Positions 1 to 8,055 of a DNA stretch of 33,266 nucleotides are shown piece after piece; within the stretch, counting starts at the first letter, position 1, and each line of letters starts with the position of its first letter. Origin of the DNA: Nostoc commune NIES-4072 (GTDB lineage: Bacteria; Cyanobacteriota; Cyanobacteriia; Cyanobacteriales; Nostocaceae); contig NZ_BDUD01000001.1 in assembly GCF_003113895.1 (NCBI RefSeq), positions 5,969,537 through 6,002,802 of the forward strand. The letters run 5' to 3'. Made by a program: the position numbers and the translations under genes. The notes beneath the pieces are model-generated. The model was given only the letters and a program-made list of their open reading frames with translations. It did not search any database and was not told where the DNA came from.

Positions 1-55
1 CTCGGAAGTTTGTGTTCAAAGCTTGGGTTTTACCTTCCCCCTCATCCCCCTCATC

Positions 56-1825
56 TCAATTCAATCCCAGTTCTTCCTTCAACGCCTCCGGCACATTAAC
101 TGCTGTCTCTAATCCCCGCACACCTTCCCACTGCTGCTTTTTACCCCAGGTCATTTTTTCCATATTGGCATCGCTAAGGTCAGCACCACCGAGAATGGCG
201 TAACTTAGGTTACTGTGGCTGAGATCCGCACCATTGAGGATAGCACCACTGAGGTTACTGCCACTGAGGTTAGCACTGTTAAGGTTGGCATAGCTGAAGT
301 CTGTACCGAACAAGATAGCGTCGGTGAGGTCGGCACCACTGAGGTCGGCTTCGCTAAGAATCACCCCACTGAGGTCGGCTTCATTGAGGATTACCCGACT
401 CAGGTCTACACCACTGAGGTCTGCGCCTAAGAACATTGCACCATTGAGTCTGGCGTCGTTAAGCTTGGCACCGTTAAGTTTGGCATAGCTGAGGTCAGCA
501 GCGATGAGGATGGCATCACTAAGGTTGGTACTAAAAAGAATTGTGTCACTAAGGTTAGTACCGTTAAGGATAGCGTGACTCAAATCAGCACCACTGAGGT
601 CGGCACGACAGAGGTCAGCATGGTTAAGGTTGGCGCTGCGGAGGTTGGCTTCACTCAGATTCGCACCGAAAAGGATAGCGTTACTTAGGTCGGCATGGCT
701 AAAGTTAGTGCTGCTGAGGTCGGCGCGGTTGAGGTCGGCGCGATTGAGGTCGGCGCGGTTGAGGTTAGTACTGCTAAGGTCGGCGCGGTTGAGGTTGGCA
801 CAACTAAGGTTTGCACAACTAAGGTTTGCACCACTAAGGTTGGTACTACTGAGGTCGGCACCAGTGAGGTTTGCACCGCTTAGGTTTGCACCACTCAGGT
901 TGGCATCGCCGAGGTTAGCACCGCTTAGGTTGGCACCACTGAAGTTTACGCCAGTTAAGTTGGCATCTCCAAGATAAGCAAGGCTTAGGTCAGCACCCCT
1001 AAAGTCTGCCCCAGTCAGGTTGGCATCGCCCAGGTAAGCACCCTTAAAGTTGCCGCCTCTGAGAAATTGCCCGACTATACTGCTAAAATTGCCAATTTCC
1101 AGGGCATCGCTATAGTTGATAATCCGTAATAGTTGGGATGTGAAAAAATTGTCTGTGTCTGGTTGAGCAGATGGATAGAAGATAATTTTTTGTTTGAGTT
1201 GATCTCGCTCTTGGGCGTAGCGGTGTAACTCTAACAGTAAAATTAGTACGTTTAGCCCTGTATATATGTCTACCTGTCTTAGCCCGATCGCAATATTTTG
1301 CGCCGCTAGCTTTAACATTGTTTTCTGAGGTAGGTTATCATCTGGTGTCCCATCGATAAATTCTCCCTGACACCAGCGATGATAAAAATCTTCTAGCCGC
1401 CAAAAAAGCAGTTCTGGGCGAATTTTTTGACCAGTAACAACCGATTCCATTAGTTGGTTGACTATTTCTGGTTTTAACGCTCCATTGCCCAGTAAATCAT
1501 AAATTTCTTTATGCATCTGGCGATCGCACACTCTAAAGCAGAATCCACAAGGTAGTGTGTCTGATGCCCCATCGCCGACCTTATCAGTCAAACCGCTCTT
1601 TAGTATTGTCCATTTTTCTAAGCTTTCTTGCAGTCTTTGAGACCATAAATCTTCCTGTAAATTATCTTGAGCAAATTTAATGCTTTTATAAGGTTCTTTA
1701 ATACTTTTTCCTAGAGGTAACACTGCTTCGGTTTTTACAGATGTGGTCTTTGGCATCTCTTCTAACCTTATATCCCTCACATAATTTCTCAGCAGTTGCC
1801 AAACTTGAGATAAATATGTTGACAT
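56..1825 (-). CDS. Pentapeptide-repeat protein with long non-repeat N-terminal domain
   Basis: The C-terminal half is an almost uninterrupted run of about 60 pentapeptides of the A(D/N)LXX type (for example GADLS, GANLS, NRADL), which in this family folds into a right-handed quadrilateral beta-helix. About 250 non-repeat residues precede it and are of no fold I recognise. A short tail (WGKKQQWEGV, then ALKEELGLN) caps the helix. The biochemical role is unknown; such proteins are very numerous in Nostoc. The frame extends to a TTG at 1927, but the first ATG is at 1825 (MSTYLSQVW) and the extra residues are low-complexity and AT-rich, so I prefer 1825. The 15-bp periodicity of the repeat DNA creates long spurious open frames on the opposite strand. 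It is divergent from the metalloprotease gene at 2362. Family assignment is certain, function and start are not. Confidence 0.88.
   Translation of the reverse strand: MSTYLSQVWQLLRNYVRDIRLEEMPKTTSVKTEAVLPLGKSIKEPYKSIKFAQDNLQEDLWSQRLQESLEKWTILKSGLTDKVGDGASDTLPCGFCFRVCDRQMHKEIYDLLGNGALKPEIVNQLMESVVTGQKIRPELLFWRLEDFYHRWCQGEFIDGTPDDNLPQKTMLKLAAQNIAIGLRQVDIYTGLNVLILLLELHRYAQERDQLKQKIIFYPSAQPDTDNFFTSQLLRIINYSDALEIGNFSSIVGQFLRGGNFKGAYLGDANLTGADFRGADLSLAYLGDANLTGVNFSGANLSGANLGDANLSGANLSGANLTGADLSSTNLSGANLSCANLSCANLNRADLSSTNLNRADLNRADLNRADLSSTNFSHADLSNAILFGANLSEANLRSANLNHADLCRADLSGADLSHAILNGTNLSDTILFSTNLSDAILIAADLSYAKLNGAKLNDARLNGAMFLGADLSGVDLSRVILNEADLSGVILSEADLSGADLTDAILFGTDFSYANLNSANLSGSNLSGAILNGADLSHSNLSYAILGGADLSDANMEKMTWGKKQQWEGVRGLETAVNVPEALKEELGLN
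717..797. repeat. Near-identical 15-bp tandem units inside the pentapeptide gene
   Basis: On the plus strand the unit GGTCGGCGCGGTTGA recurs with one or two changes. It encodes the NRADL pentapeptide on the minus strand three times in a row and again close by. The DNA identity is higher here than in the rest of the repeat domain, which suggests recent unit duplication. Confidence 0.7.
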
Positions 1826-2361
1826 TTCTGTGTCCGTTGTTACATTTAAATTACTGTTTTGAGAATTTTGAATTAAAAATTTCTTTATGCTAGTTTGCTT
1901 GCCATTGCCAAAAATTAATAGTATCAATAAATACTACACGAAAAATCTCATGGGTTGGCGATATCTCCGATGGGTTACACCAACTTCGTGGTGTTCGTAG
2001 ACGGCGGCTTCTCGCTAACCCGTAGTAACCTCAAGCTTCTTCTCCTGATGAAATAAAGTGTCATCAGAAAAATTCTTTCAAAAATCAAGTAATTTTCAGC
2101 CTTTGGCTAATTTGCTATACTTTTTTCCCACAATATTTACTAGTTTGATGTAAAAATAATACTTACTGTTTGTGAGAGTTGCAATTGTTAGGAAAAATCC
2201 TACTGTACCACAGCATGAACATTGCGGAAAAATGGCAACTAAAATTGAAGTCTAACTCTACTGCTTGATCTAAAGCATCTAAGAGAATTGACAAAAAGCA
2301 GGCTACATAACTTTGCAAAAGTTAAAAATTAACTACGAAATAACTATCGGGGATACAGGGG
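1826..2361. other. Intergenic region between divergent genes, with a nested hairpin repeat
   Basis: No gene is supported here. Positions 1972-2021 hold a dispersed palindromic repeat: an outer GGGTTA/TAACCC pair encloses a tight hairpin, ACACCA-ACTTCG-TGGTGT (1977-1994), and a GC-rich TCGTAGACGGCGGCTTC segment typical of small dispersed repeats in Nostoc. The rest is AT-rich and must carry the promoters for the pentapeptide gene and the metalloprotease, but I cannot assign them. Confidence 0.55.
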
Positions 2362-5300
2362 ATGAAGAACAGATTAACTTTTTATATGATTTTGTTACAT
2401 GGTTTGTTTTTAGGAATAGCAACGGCTAACGCTAAGTCACCGTTTGTTAACATTGATAAATTATCAGTTAACGATAAGGCTGTGACGGTTGTAAAAGCCG
2501 TAGTTCCAGCTAAAAGTGGAGAGAAATCCAATAGTCAGTTAACAACAGAAATTTCTTCAACTAAAACCTCAGCATTATCGCTAAATAACATCAATATTCC
2601 TCAGGAAAAGAGGCTACCGTCACGGCAAGTTTGGGTGGTTAATCAGAATAAACATGCACAGCCTCAACCATTTATTTGGGTAGTAAAAGACCTTAAAAAA
2701 GCAGGACAGCAACCATTCTTGCAAGTTGCAAAACCCGCAGAAAAGCCTAAACCTAGCAAAACACCAACAAAAGATGATTTAGAGCCATTTGATGAAGTCA
2801 TCAAAGATACCCAAAAGTCAGGGGGATTGTTTACCTTATATCGTAATAAAGAAAAGAATAAAATTTATTTAGAAATTAAGCCAGAACAACTCAATAAAAA
2901 TTACCTAGCTACAGCAACCCTGGAATCGGGTATTGGCGAACGGGGTATTTATAGTGGTATGCCTCTGCAAGATTTTTTGTTTTATTTCCAACGGGTAGAT
3001 GATAAATTAAACTTTGTGATCCGCAATGTTAATTTTCGCACTCGTGAGGGAGATCCCCAGGTGCGATCGCTAACCCGGTCTTTTAGTGATTCTGTTCTCT
3101 ACAGCATTTCCCTTAAAAGCATTCATCCACAACGCAAAACTCTTCTTATCGACTTAGGAGATTTGCTACTGACAGATTTAGGTGGATTATCTGCAAGTTT
3201 AGGAGTTCCAGCAACCACAGACCAATCTTATTTTGGTACTGCTAAAGCTTTTCCCCAAAACTTAGAAATTGAGTCAGTTTTAAATTTTTCTGGTGACGGT
3301 AAGGGTGAGAGTGAAGTAGCAAGCTTTGCGTCACTAGCTGACAACCGTGGTTATACCTTGCGCGTCCACTATAGTCTCTCCCAACTACCTGATAAAGATT
3401 ATCGCCCGCGCCTTGCTGACGATCGCATCGGTTATTTCATCACCGCCTACCAAGATTTATCCAAAGATGATCGCGGCGATTCTTTTGTCCGCTACATCAA
3501 TCGCTGGGATTTGGAAAAACAAGACCCGAAAGCAGCAATTTCTCCACCCAAAAAACCGATTGTCTTTTGGATTGATAACGCTGTGCCTTTAGAGTACCGC
3601 GATGCTATCAAAGAAGGCGTTTTAATGTGGAACAAAGCCTTTCTCAATGCTGGATTCAAGGATGCAATTGAAGTCCGCCAAATGCCGGATGATGCTACAT
3701 GGGACCCAGCAGATATTCGTTACAACACGATTCGCTGGATCAACACAGTCGATGGTTATTTTGCAATGGGGCCATCTCGCGTTAACCCATTGACTGGGGA
3801 AATTTTGGATGCAGATATTCTCGTAGATGCTAGCTTTGTGCGGGCACTTAAAAGTGAGTATCGCAAAATTGTCCAACCTAGCCAAACAGAAAATCGCAGT
3901 ACTTTATCAGCTTTGATGCAAAATCGTCTACTTTGCGCCAATGGTTTAGATGCAAAAAACAAGGGTGTGCCACAGCAGGTAAAAGGGCAACAGGGGTTGT
4001 TGAGTAGTTTATCAAAAATGGCAGGCGAGTACGATTTATGCTACGGAATGGAAGCTGCTAACCAGTTTGCCTTTGGTTCACTGGCGATGTCACTGCTACC
4101 AGATACTATGGCCACTCCAGACCAAGTGAAAGAATATATCAATCAATATTTACGTTTAATCATCGCTCACGAAGTTGGACATACTCTTGGTTTACGCCAT
4201 AATTTCCGTGGTAGTACACTATTACCACCCGACGAGATGAATAATACGGAAATTACCAAAACCAAAGGTCTGACAACTTCGGTGATGGATTATATTCCGC
4301 CCAATATTGCCCCTCAAGGAACAAAGCAGGGAGATTATTTTCCCAGTATGGTGGGGCCTTATGATGAGTGGGCGATTAAATATGGCTACGTACCAATTCA
4401 AACATCAACTCCTATAGCAGAAAAGCCAATTTTGTCAGAAATTGCTGCCCAATCCTATAAGCCAGAGTTGAGTTATTCCACAGATGAAGATGTGTATGAC
4501 CTTGACCCAACTGCTGATGCTTGGGATAATAGCGGTAATGTCCTGCTTTATTCCCAGTGGCAATTGAATAATTCGCGGGTGATGTGGGAACGTCTTGATA
4601 AGCGTTACCCAATGGCTGGTGATAGTTACAGCGATGTGAGCGAACGTTTTAGCACAGTGTTGGGTAACTATTTTCAGCAAATATATTACACCACAAAATA
4701 CATTGGCGGACAGTCTTTTTATCGCATCCACCCTAGTGAGATACCTTCTGGGAACGCCTCTGAAGTCGGCAAAGGCCGATTACCATTTGAATCGGTACCA
4801 GTTGAAGAACAACGACAAGCTTTAGAAACACTGCAAAAATATTTATTTGCAGAAGATGCCTTGAGCTTTTCACCCGAATTATTGAATAAATTAGCACCTT
4901 CTCGTTGGCGACATTGGGGTAGTACTCCGCAAGTTGGTCGTTTAGATTTTCCAATTCATGACTTGGTGCTGTTCATGCAAGGTTCTGTGTTGCGAGATTT
5001 GCTCTCAGGCGATCGCCTCTCTCGCCTCAAGGATATTGAACTGAAAACGAAGCCAGAAAATGCACTGACTCTGCCGGAACTATTTGATACTTTGCAATCA
5101 GGTATCTGGACAGAAGTAATCAAACCAAAAGGTAAACCAATGAAGATTGCTAGTTTGCGCCGAGGCTTGCAACGGCAATACCTGGATATTTTGACTGGTA
5201 TGGTGTTGCGAAAAGAATATGTCCCAGAAGATGCCCGAACTCTGGCGTGGTATAAACTCAAACAACTAGATGAGAAACTCAAGGGGGTTAATTCAGATGA

Positions 5301-5379
5301 TGAATATACCAAAGCGCACTTATTAGAGACGCGCGATCGCATCGAGAAAGTATTAAATGCGCCGTTGCAAGGGAATTAA
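2362..5379 (+). CDS. Secreted zinc-dependent metalloprotease (DUF5117/DUF4953-like)
   Basis: A 1005-residue protein with an N-terminal signal peptide (positive MKNR, hydrophobic core, ATANAKS cleavage region), so it is probably exported to the periplasm or beyond. Residues about 30-130 are a low-complexity Lys/Pro/Gln linker. The family core follows, and at about residue 602 comes the extended zinc site HEVGHTLGLRHNF, in which HExxHxxGxxH supplies three histidine ligands and the catalytic Glu. A plausible Met-turn, SVMDY, lies about 40 residues later. This arrangement fits the metzincin-like family annotated in bacteria as zinc-dependent metalloprotease with DUF5117 and DUF4953 domains. Substrate unknown. 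The length is normal for the family and the frame is intact. The ATG at 2362 follows a purine-rich CAGGGG stretch. It stands alone, divergent from the pentapeptide gene. Confidence 0.9.
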   Translation: MKNRLTFYMILLHGLFLGIATANAKSPFVNIDKLSVNDKAVTVVKAVVPAKSGEKSNSQLTTEISSTKTSALSLNNINIPQEKRLPSRQVWVVNQNKHAQPQPFIWVVKDLKKAGQQPFLQVAKPAEKPKPSKTPTKDDLEPFDEVIKDTQKSGGLFTLYRNKEKNKIYLEIKPEQLNKNYLATATLESGIGERGIYSGMPLQDFLFYFQRVDDKLNFVIRNVNFRTREGDPQVRSLTRSFSDSVLYSISLKSIHPQRKTLLIDLGDLLLTDLGGLSASLGVPATTDQSYFGTAKAFPQNLEIESVLNFSGDGKGESEVASFASLADNRGYTLRVHYSLSQLPDKDYRPRLADDRIGYFITAYQDLSKDDRGDSFVRYINRWDLEKQDPKAAISPPKKPIVFWIDNAVPLEYRDAIKEGVLMWNKAFLNAGFKDAIEVRQMPDDATWDPADIRYNTIRWINTVDGYFAMGPSRVNPLTGEILDADILVDASFVRALKSEYRKIVQPSQTENRSTLSALMQNRLLCANGLDAKNKGVPQQVKGQQGLLSSLSKMAGEYDLCYGMEAANQFAFGSLAMSLLPDTMATPDQVKEYINQYLRLIIAHEVGHTLGLRHNFRGSTLLPPDEMNNTEITKTKGLTTSVMDYIPPNIAPQGTKQGDYFPSMVGPYDEWAIKYGYVPIQTSTPIAEKPILSEIAAQSYKPELSYSTDEDVYDLDPTADAWDNSGNVLLYSQWQLNNSRVMWERLDKRYPMAGDSYSDVSERFSTVLGNYFQQIYYTTKYIGGQSFYRIHPSEIPSGNASEVGKGRLPFESVPVEEQRQALETLQKYLFAEDALSFSPELLNKLAPSRWRHWGSTPQVGRLDFPIHDLVLFMQGSVLRDLLSGDRLSRLKDIELKTKPENALTLPELFDTLQSGIWTEVIKPKGKPMKIASLRRGLQRQYLDILTGMVLRKEYVPEDARTLAWYKLKQLDEKLKGVNSDDEYTKAHLLETRDRIEKVLNAPLQGN

Positions 5380-5383
5380 AAAA

Positions 5384-5401
5384 GTTAGGAGTTAGGAGTT
5401 A
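5384..5401. repeat. Heptamer tandem repeat (GTTAGGA)n
   Basis: Two and a half copies of GTTAGGA follow the metalloprotease stop directly. This is the short tandemly repeated repetitive sequence (STRR) class typical of heterocystous cyanobacteria; the complementary unit recurs at 31227-31250. Confidence 0.75.
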
Positions 5402-5593
5402 ATAATCAAATTTCTAACTTTTATTCCTGCTCATTTTGGCTAAATATGTTTAGAATCCCCATACAGGCTGAGAAAAAAGTTGATACCAGCAGTTAGATAG
5501 TTAAGTACTGAGGGCATCATAATAAATAGTTAAACTGCAAGCAAGAGGTTTTTTGTACAGATTATGCTGTGGGATAAAGGCAGGAAAAAGCTA

Positions 5594-5782
5594 ATGACAT
5601 TACAAAACTTGCAAAAACAGGCGCTACAATTATCGACTAGCGTAGGCGCAGCCCGCCGCAGGCATCGCTGGCAATTAGTCCAAACCTTGCTGGAATCCTT
5701 ACAGCAGGAAACCCGCCCATTACAAAATAAAGGTAACTTATCCCGATTGCGGGGGATTGCAAAAAGACCACTGGCTACCTAA
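5594..5782 (+). pseudogene. Antitoxin-like small protein, disrupted by a 21-bp repeat and truncated
   Basis: The start MTLQNLQKQALQLS and the later WQLVQTLLESLQQET and GNLSRLRGIAK resemble the short cyanobacterial antitoxin-like proteins that precede PIN or RelE toxins. Between S and W the expected DR of SDRW is replaced by nine residues, VGAARRRHR. They come from a 21-bp dispersed repeat inserted in frame at 5643-5663. The protein then stops soon after GIAK, overlapping the end of the convergent toxin gene by three bases; relatives, as I recall them, carry further residues here. No cognate toxin follows on this strand. I chose the ATG at 5594 over the one at 5564 because it begins the recognisable sequence. 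It may still be translated but is probably a remnant. Confidence 0.5.
5643..5663 (+). repeat. 21-bp small dispersed repeat inside a HIP1 octamer (copy 1)
   Basis: The 21 bases beginning TAGGCGCAGCCC and ending GCAGGC are flanked by GCG on the left and ATCGC on the right. Removing them restores a perfect HIP1 site, GCGATCGC, and restores the codons for SDRW in the host gene. A second, diverged copy with the same flanks is at 7745-7765. Confidence 0.8.
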
Positions 5783-6036
5783 TACTCCAACAGTTTGTCA
5801 TATTTTGCGTGTGACCCAATCCAAAACCACACAAAATCATCATCCTGCTCCACAGCTAGCGCACGATAGTGTAAACCCACTCGTACTGACCAAAAACGTC
5901 CTACTTTCTTAAAATGCAGTGATGGATAGCGAGGGTCTTGCTTTAGTAACTCGTAGCATCGATCTGCAAATTCTTGAACATCACTTGGCAACTGTCGATA
6001 GCAATACCAAAAATTTGGGCTTGCTCGGTGTCTCAC
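5779..6036 (-). CDS. RelE/ParE-family toxin of a type II toxin-antitoxin pair
   Basis: An 85-residue protein of the compact RelE/ParE fold. The features I recognise are an N-terminal helix (FWYCYRQLPSDVQEFADRCY), a middle LLKQDPRYPSLHFKKVG and C-terminal strands (WSVRVGLHYRAL, then FVWFWIGSHAKYDKLL). Members cleave ribosome-bound mRNA or poison gyrase; the sequence does not tell me which. It begins with GTG, and the GTGA overlap with the stop of the upstream antitoxin at 6033-6036 indicates translational coupling, as usual for such pairs. Its stop overlaps that of the convergent antitoxin-like remnant. Typical length, frame intact. Confidence 0.82.
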   Translation of the reverse strand: MRHRASPNFWYCYRQLPSDVQEFADRCYELLKQDPRYPSLHFKKVGRFWSVRVGLHYRALAVEQDDDFVWFWIGSHAKYDKLLEY

Positions 6037-6239
6037 AGTTCAGTACAATGTCCTGCTCTCAAATCTTGCAACGCTTTCTCAGCCAGAGCATCAAGCCGAC
6101 CCGCAGCTACATCTGCCTCAAGCTGTTGATCCCATACAGCCGCATCGAATTCTGCAAACCAGACGCGGAAAGCAGCAAGCTCCTCCGGTGAAAGTTGACT
6201 GACAGCACACTCAATATCATGTAGGGTACTTATATTCAT
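6033..6239 (-). CDS. Antitoxin partner of the RelE/ParE-type toxin
   Basis: A short acidic, helix-rich protein (ISTLHDIECAVSQLSPEE, then FRVWFAEFDAAVWDQQLEAD and LDALAEKALQDLRAG). It is of the kind found directly upstream of RelE-like toxins in cyanobacteria, and it should bind and neutralise the toxin encoded by the overlapping gene. Its stop overlaps the toxin GTG start by four bases. Start choices are ATG 6239 (MNISTL), ATG 6245 and TTG 6248; I prefer 6239, where the recognisable sequence begins. No DNA-binding domain is evident in its N-terminus. Function rests on position and general resemblance. Confidence 0.72.
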   Translation of the reverse strand: MNISTLHDIECAVSQLSPEELAAFRVWFAEFDAAVWDQQLEADVAAGRLDALAEKALQDLRAGHCTEL

Positions 6240-6273
6240 GAACATCAAGCTCTTTACTCAACTAGTTCAAATA

Positions 6274-6425
6274 TATAGGATTACTATTTGATTTTTGAAC
6301 GAAATTAAGTATTGTAGAGTGTGTTAGAACGGAGTTCGTAACGCACTATGAACACGAGTTTGATGCGTTACGCTGTCGCTAACACATCCTACGTATATTT
6401 TCAAAAATCAAACCGGATTCCTATA
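6274..6425. mobile_element. MITE-like element, copy 1 (152 bp)
   Basis: The ends TATAGGA...TCCTATA form imperfect terminal inverted repeats: about 22 of 26 positions pair, including a shared TTTGATTTTTGAA. Inside is a second stem, TGTGTTAG plus CGTAACGCA pairing with TGCGTTACG plus CTAACACA. A nearly identical copy lies at 20979-21131 in the same orientation. It has no coding capacity. TA at the tips would suit mobilisation by an IS630/Tc1-type transposase, which is an inference. Confidence 0.8.
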
Positions 6426-6521
6426 CAACTACTACTACTAAATAAACTCATCCATCCTAGCCAAGCAAATGCTCCGATTCATAAAGTATTTATATGTTTA
6501 GTATAGAGCATGAGTTAGAGC
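6426..6521. other. Intergenic stretch with no recognised feature
   Basis: AT-rich, following the MITE. I see no gene or clear terminator for the small membrane-protein gene that ends at 6522. Confidence 0.4.
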
Positions 6522-6842
6522 TTAAAAATCCTTCCAGATACTTATAATAGTGTGAAGTGAGCCAAGAATTATTGAGCCTACAAAGAGAACACTACCCGGA
6601 ATGAACAACCACGATGACAAATTAGGACTGAACCATAACAGCATAGATCCTAAAAATAGGAATAACATACCAATAGTCAATGATGTCATAACTATCTTAC
6701 CTAATAAATTCATTGCTAATGCTGACCTAAGAAGAAGTTGCTTGTTTTGTTGAAGAAAGGATATAAAGCTTAAATCGTAATCATCTAAAAACTTTCTATA
6801 TAATATTAGTCTAAACAGTTCATTATTTTGTAGCTTTCGCAT
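6522..6842 (-). CDS. Small hypothetical membrane protein with two membrane segments
   Basis: A 106-residue protein I do not recognise. The first 45 residues are soluble and helix-prone (NNELFRLILYRKFLDDYDL). Two hydrophobic stretches follow (about residues 48-68 and 75-96, separated by FSPNLSSW), then a short WKDF end. The DNA is much more AT-rich than its neighbours. The ATG at 6842 directly abuts the T-tract of the terminator of the upstream gene, leaving no room for a promoter or Shine-Dalgarno site. Either expression depends on readthrough, or translation starts further inside, or the gene is cryptic. Confidence 0.5.
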   Translation of the reverse strand: MRKLQNNELFRLILYRKFLDDYDLSFISFLQQNKQLLLRSALAMNLLGKIVMTSLTIGMLFLFLGSMLLWFSPNLSSWLFIPGSVLFVGSIILGSLHTIISIWKDF

Positions 6843-6882
6843 AAAAAAAGGTAGCAGATAATAAAATTTACCTCTGCTACCT
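6843..6882 (-). terminator. Rho-independent terminator of the DUF1995 gene
   Basis: In the minus-strand transcript AGGTAGCAGA and TCTGCTACCT form a perfect 10-bp stem around a 14-nt loop, followed immediately by seven U residues. It begins 10 bases after the stop codon at 6893. Confidence 0.9.
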
Positions 6883-6892
6883 CTGCTTTTTC

Positions 6893-7627
6893 TTAACTAC
6901 TCAACGCCTTTAAGAACCGTTGCAAACTCTTAAACACACTGGGCTTTCTTGCAGGTGTCGCATCTGTTGTTGTTTGCGGTTGTCCTTTTAAAAGGATGAG
7001 ATCCAACTCATCACCCGATGGTTTCGTGGGTAATTCGGCAATTCTTTGATATTCGTCGTTGGTTTCCAGCCAAACTTCCCACTGTCCTGGATAGCAGCGA
7101 TACACGGCGGTTTCATCGTCTACAGGGCGGAGGTAATAAGCAGATTCAATGGTACTGATAAAGCGATCGCGGACTTTTCTAGCTGTATAACCAATGCCCA
7201 CAGTTCCAGCATCTTCTAGGCGGGGATTTAATAAGACTAAAGGGCGATCGCCTATTACTTCACATAACTTTTCCAACTGCGGTACTTCTACAGAAGTGGG
7301 GGCGATAAATAAGAAAATTTCATCCTCTGGCTGAATTTTTGTCTGCAAAGAAGCAGCCCTTCCCGTACCAATATCCAAAATTTGAAATGGTGCATCACCC
7401 CAATCACGTCGGGCTAAAGCCGCAGCACCAGCGTCAGCAAAGAAAATCTTCAAACGGGAATCATATTCTGTAAACAGTGGCAGAAATTGTTCGGCTACCG
7501 GCATAAACTTGAGTTCTGGGAACAAGAACTCAACTTGTATGCGAGTACAGCCATCTGCAAGGGCAGCTTGAACGGCTACACGAGATTGGGCGATCGCATC
7601 TTCAAGACTATTGGGAAGTTCACTCAT
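6893..7627 (-). CDS. DUF1995 family protein (LPA3-like)
   Basis: A 244-residue protein of the DUF1995 family found in cyanobacteria and chloroplasts. Recognisable blocks are the N-terminal LPNSLEDAIAQSRVA, then IQVEFLFPELKFMP, the middle FLFIAPTSVEVPQLE with VLLNPRLEDAGTVGIGYTAR, and the C-terminal YRCYPGQWEVWLE. The plant relative LPA3 helps photosystem II accumulate, so a photosynthesis-related accessory role is possible, but the biochemical activity is unknown. The last 30 residues are a variable basic tail. The frame is intact with an ATG start at 7627. It is followed by a strong terminator, so it is probably monocistronic. Confidence 0.85.
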   Translation of the reverse strand: MSELPNSLEDAIAQSRVAVQAALADGCTRIQVEFLFPELKFMPVAEQFLPLFTEYDSRLKIFFADAGAAALARRDWGDAPFQILDIGTGRAASLQTKIQPEDEIFLFIAPTSVEVPQLEKLCEVIGDRPLVLLNPRLEDAGTVGIGYTARKVRDRFISTIESAYYLRPVDDETAVYRCYPGQWEVWLETNDEYQRIAELPTKPSGDELDLILLKGQPQTTTDATPARKPSVFKSLQRFLKALSS

Positions 7628-7744
7628 AGTTTATTATGTGGTTTTAGCATTACTCCCATTGTTCCAGTATTAGCTCTGATTGAGTAGACAGGCGATGACG
7701 ATCAGCCTCAGGATATAAAGGCTCAGTGGGCATTGGTTTTTGCG

Positions 7745-7765
7745 TAGGCGTAACCCGTCGTAGAC
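7745..7765 (+). repeat. 21-bp small dispersed repeat inside a HIP1 octamer (copy 2)
   Basis: The 21 bases start TAGGCGTAACCC and end GTAGAC, with GCG before and ATCGC after; removing them leaves GCGATCGC. It differs from the copy at 5643 at several inner positions but has the same length and the same target. Confidence 0.78.
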
Positions 7766-7810
7766 ATCGCTCTGATTATGATATCCGCTTGATTACTTAA
7801 TTAAACTCAG

Positions 7811-7850
7811 AGAACCCCACCCCGCCAAAGCTATACTTTGTCTCCCCTCC
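7811..7850 (-). repeat. 40-bp dispersed repeat, copy 1
   Basis: Read on the minus strand this gives GGGGAGACAAAG, then TATAGCTTTGGC, then GGGGTGGGGTTCT. It closely matches plus-strand sequence at 23239-23277. The centre forms a small hairpin (CAAAG-CTATA-CTTTG). Confidence 0.7.
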
Positions 7851-8055
7851 GCGCAAGCGAGAAAGGGTTGGGAGTGGGATTCTTTGTTGACTTACGAGAG
7901 TGTCAATCTAGCTGAGATACTTTTTACGGTAGCAAATCTGACATCGTGTGCAAACACTAACTTGAAGGTTATCTATGGACAGCTTCAGGATTAATGTTGT
8001 CTGTTGGTATTGATATGGGAATCTTAATAATAAAGTATTAATATCAGCGTCTTTT

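Larger units (their letters stand above)
7628..8055. other. Intergenic region carrying two dispersed repeats
   Basis: No gene seen. It separates two divergent genes and holds the second 21-bp HIP1-embedded repeat (7745-7765) and a 40-bp GC-rich repeat (7811-7850). The last 150 bases before 8056 are AT-rich and probably contain the promoter of the cold-shock/DUF1294 gene, which cannot be pinned down by eye. Confidence 0.5.

Noticed and set aside
12..977. Several plus-strand open frames rich in Val, Glu, Thr or Leu, Arg across 12-977
   Set aside because: They are antisense shadows of the 15-bp periodic pentapeptide-repeat DNA.
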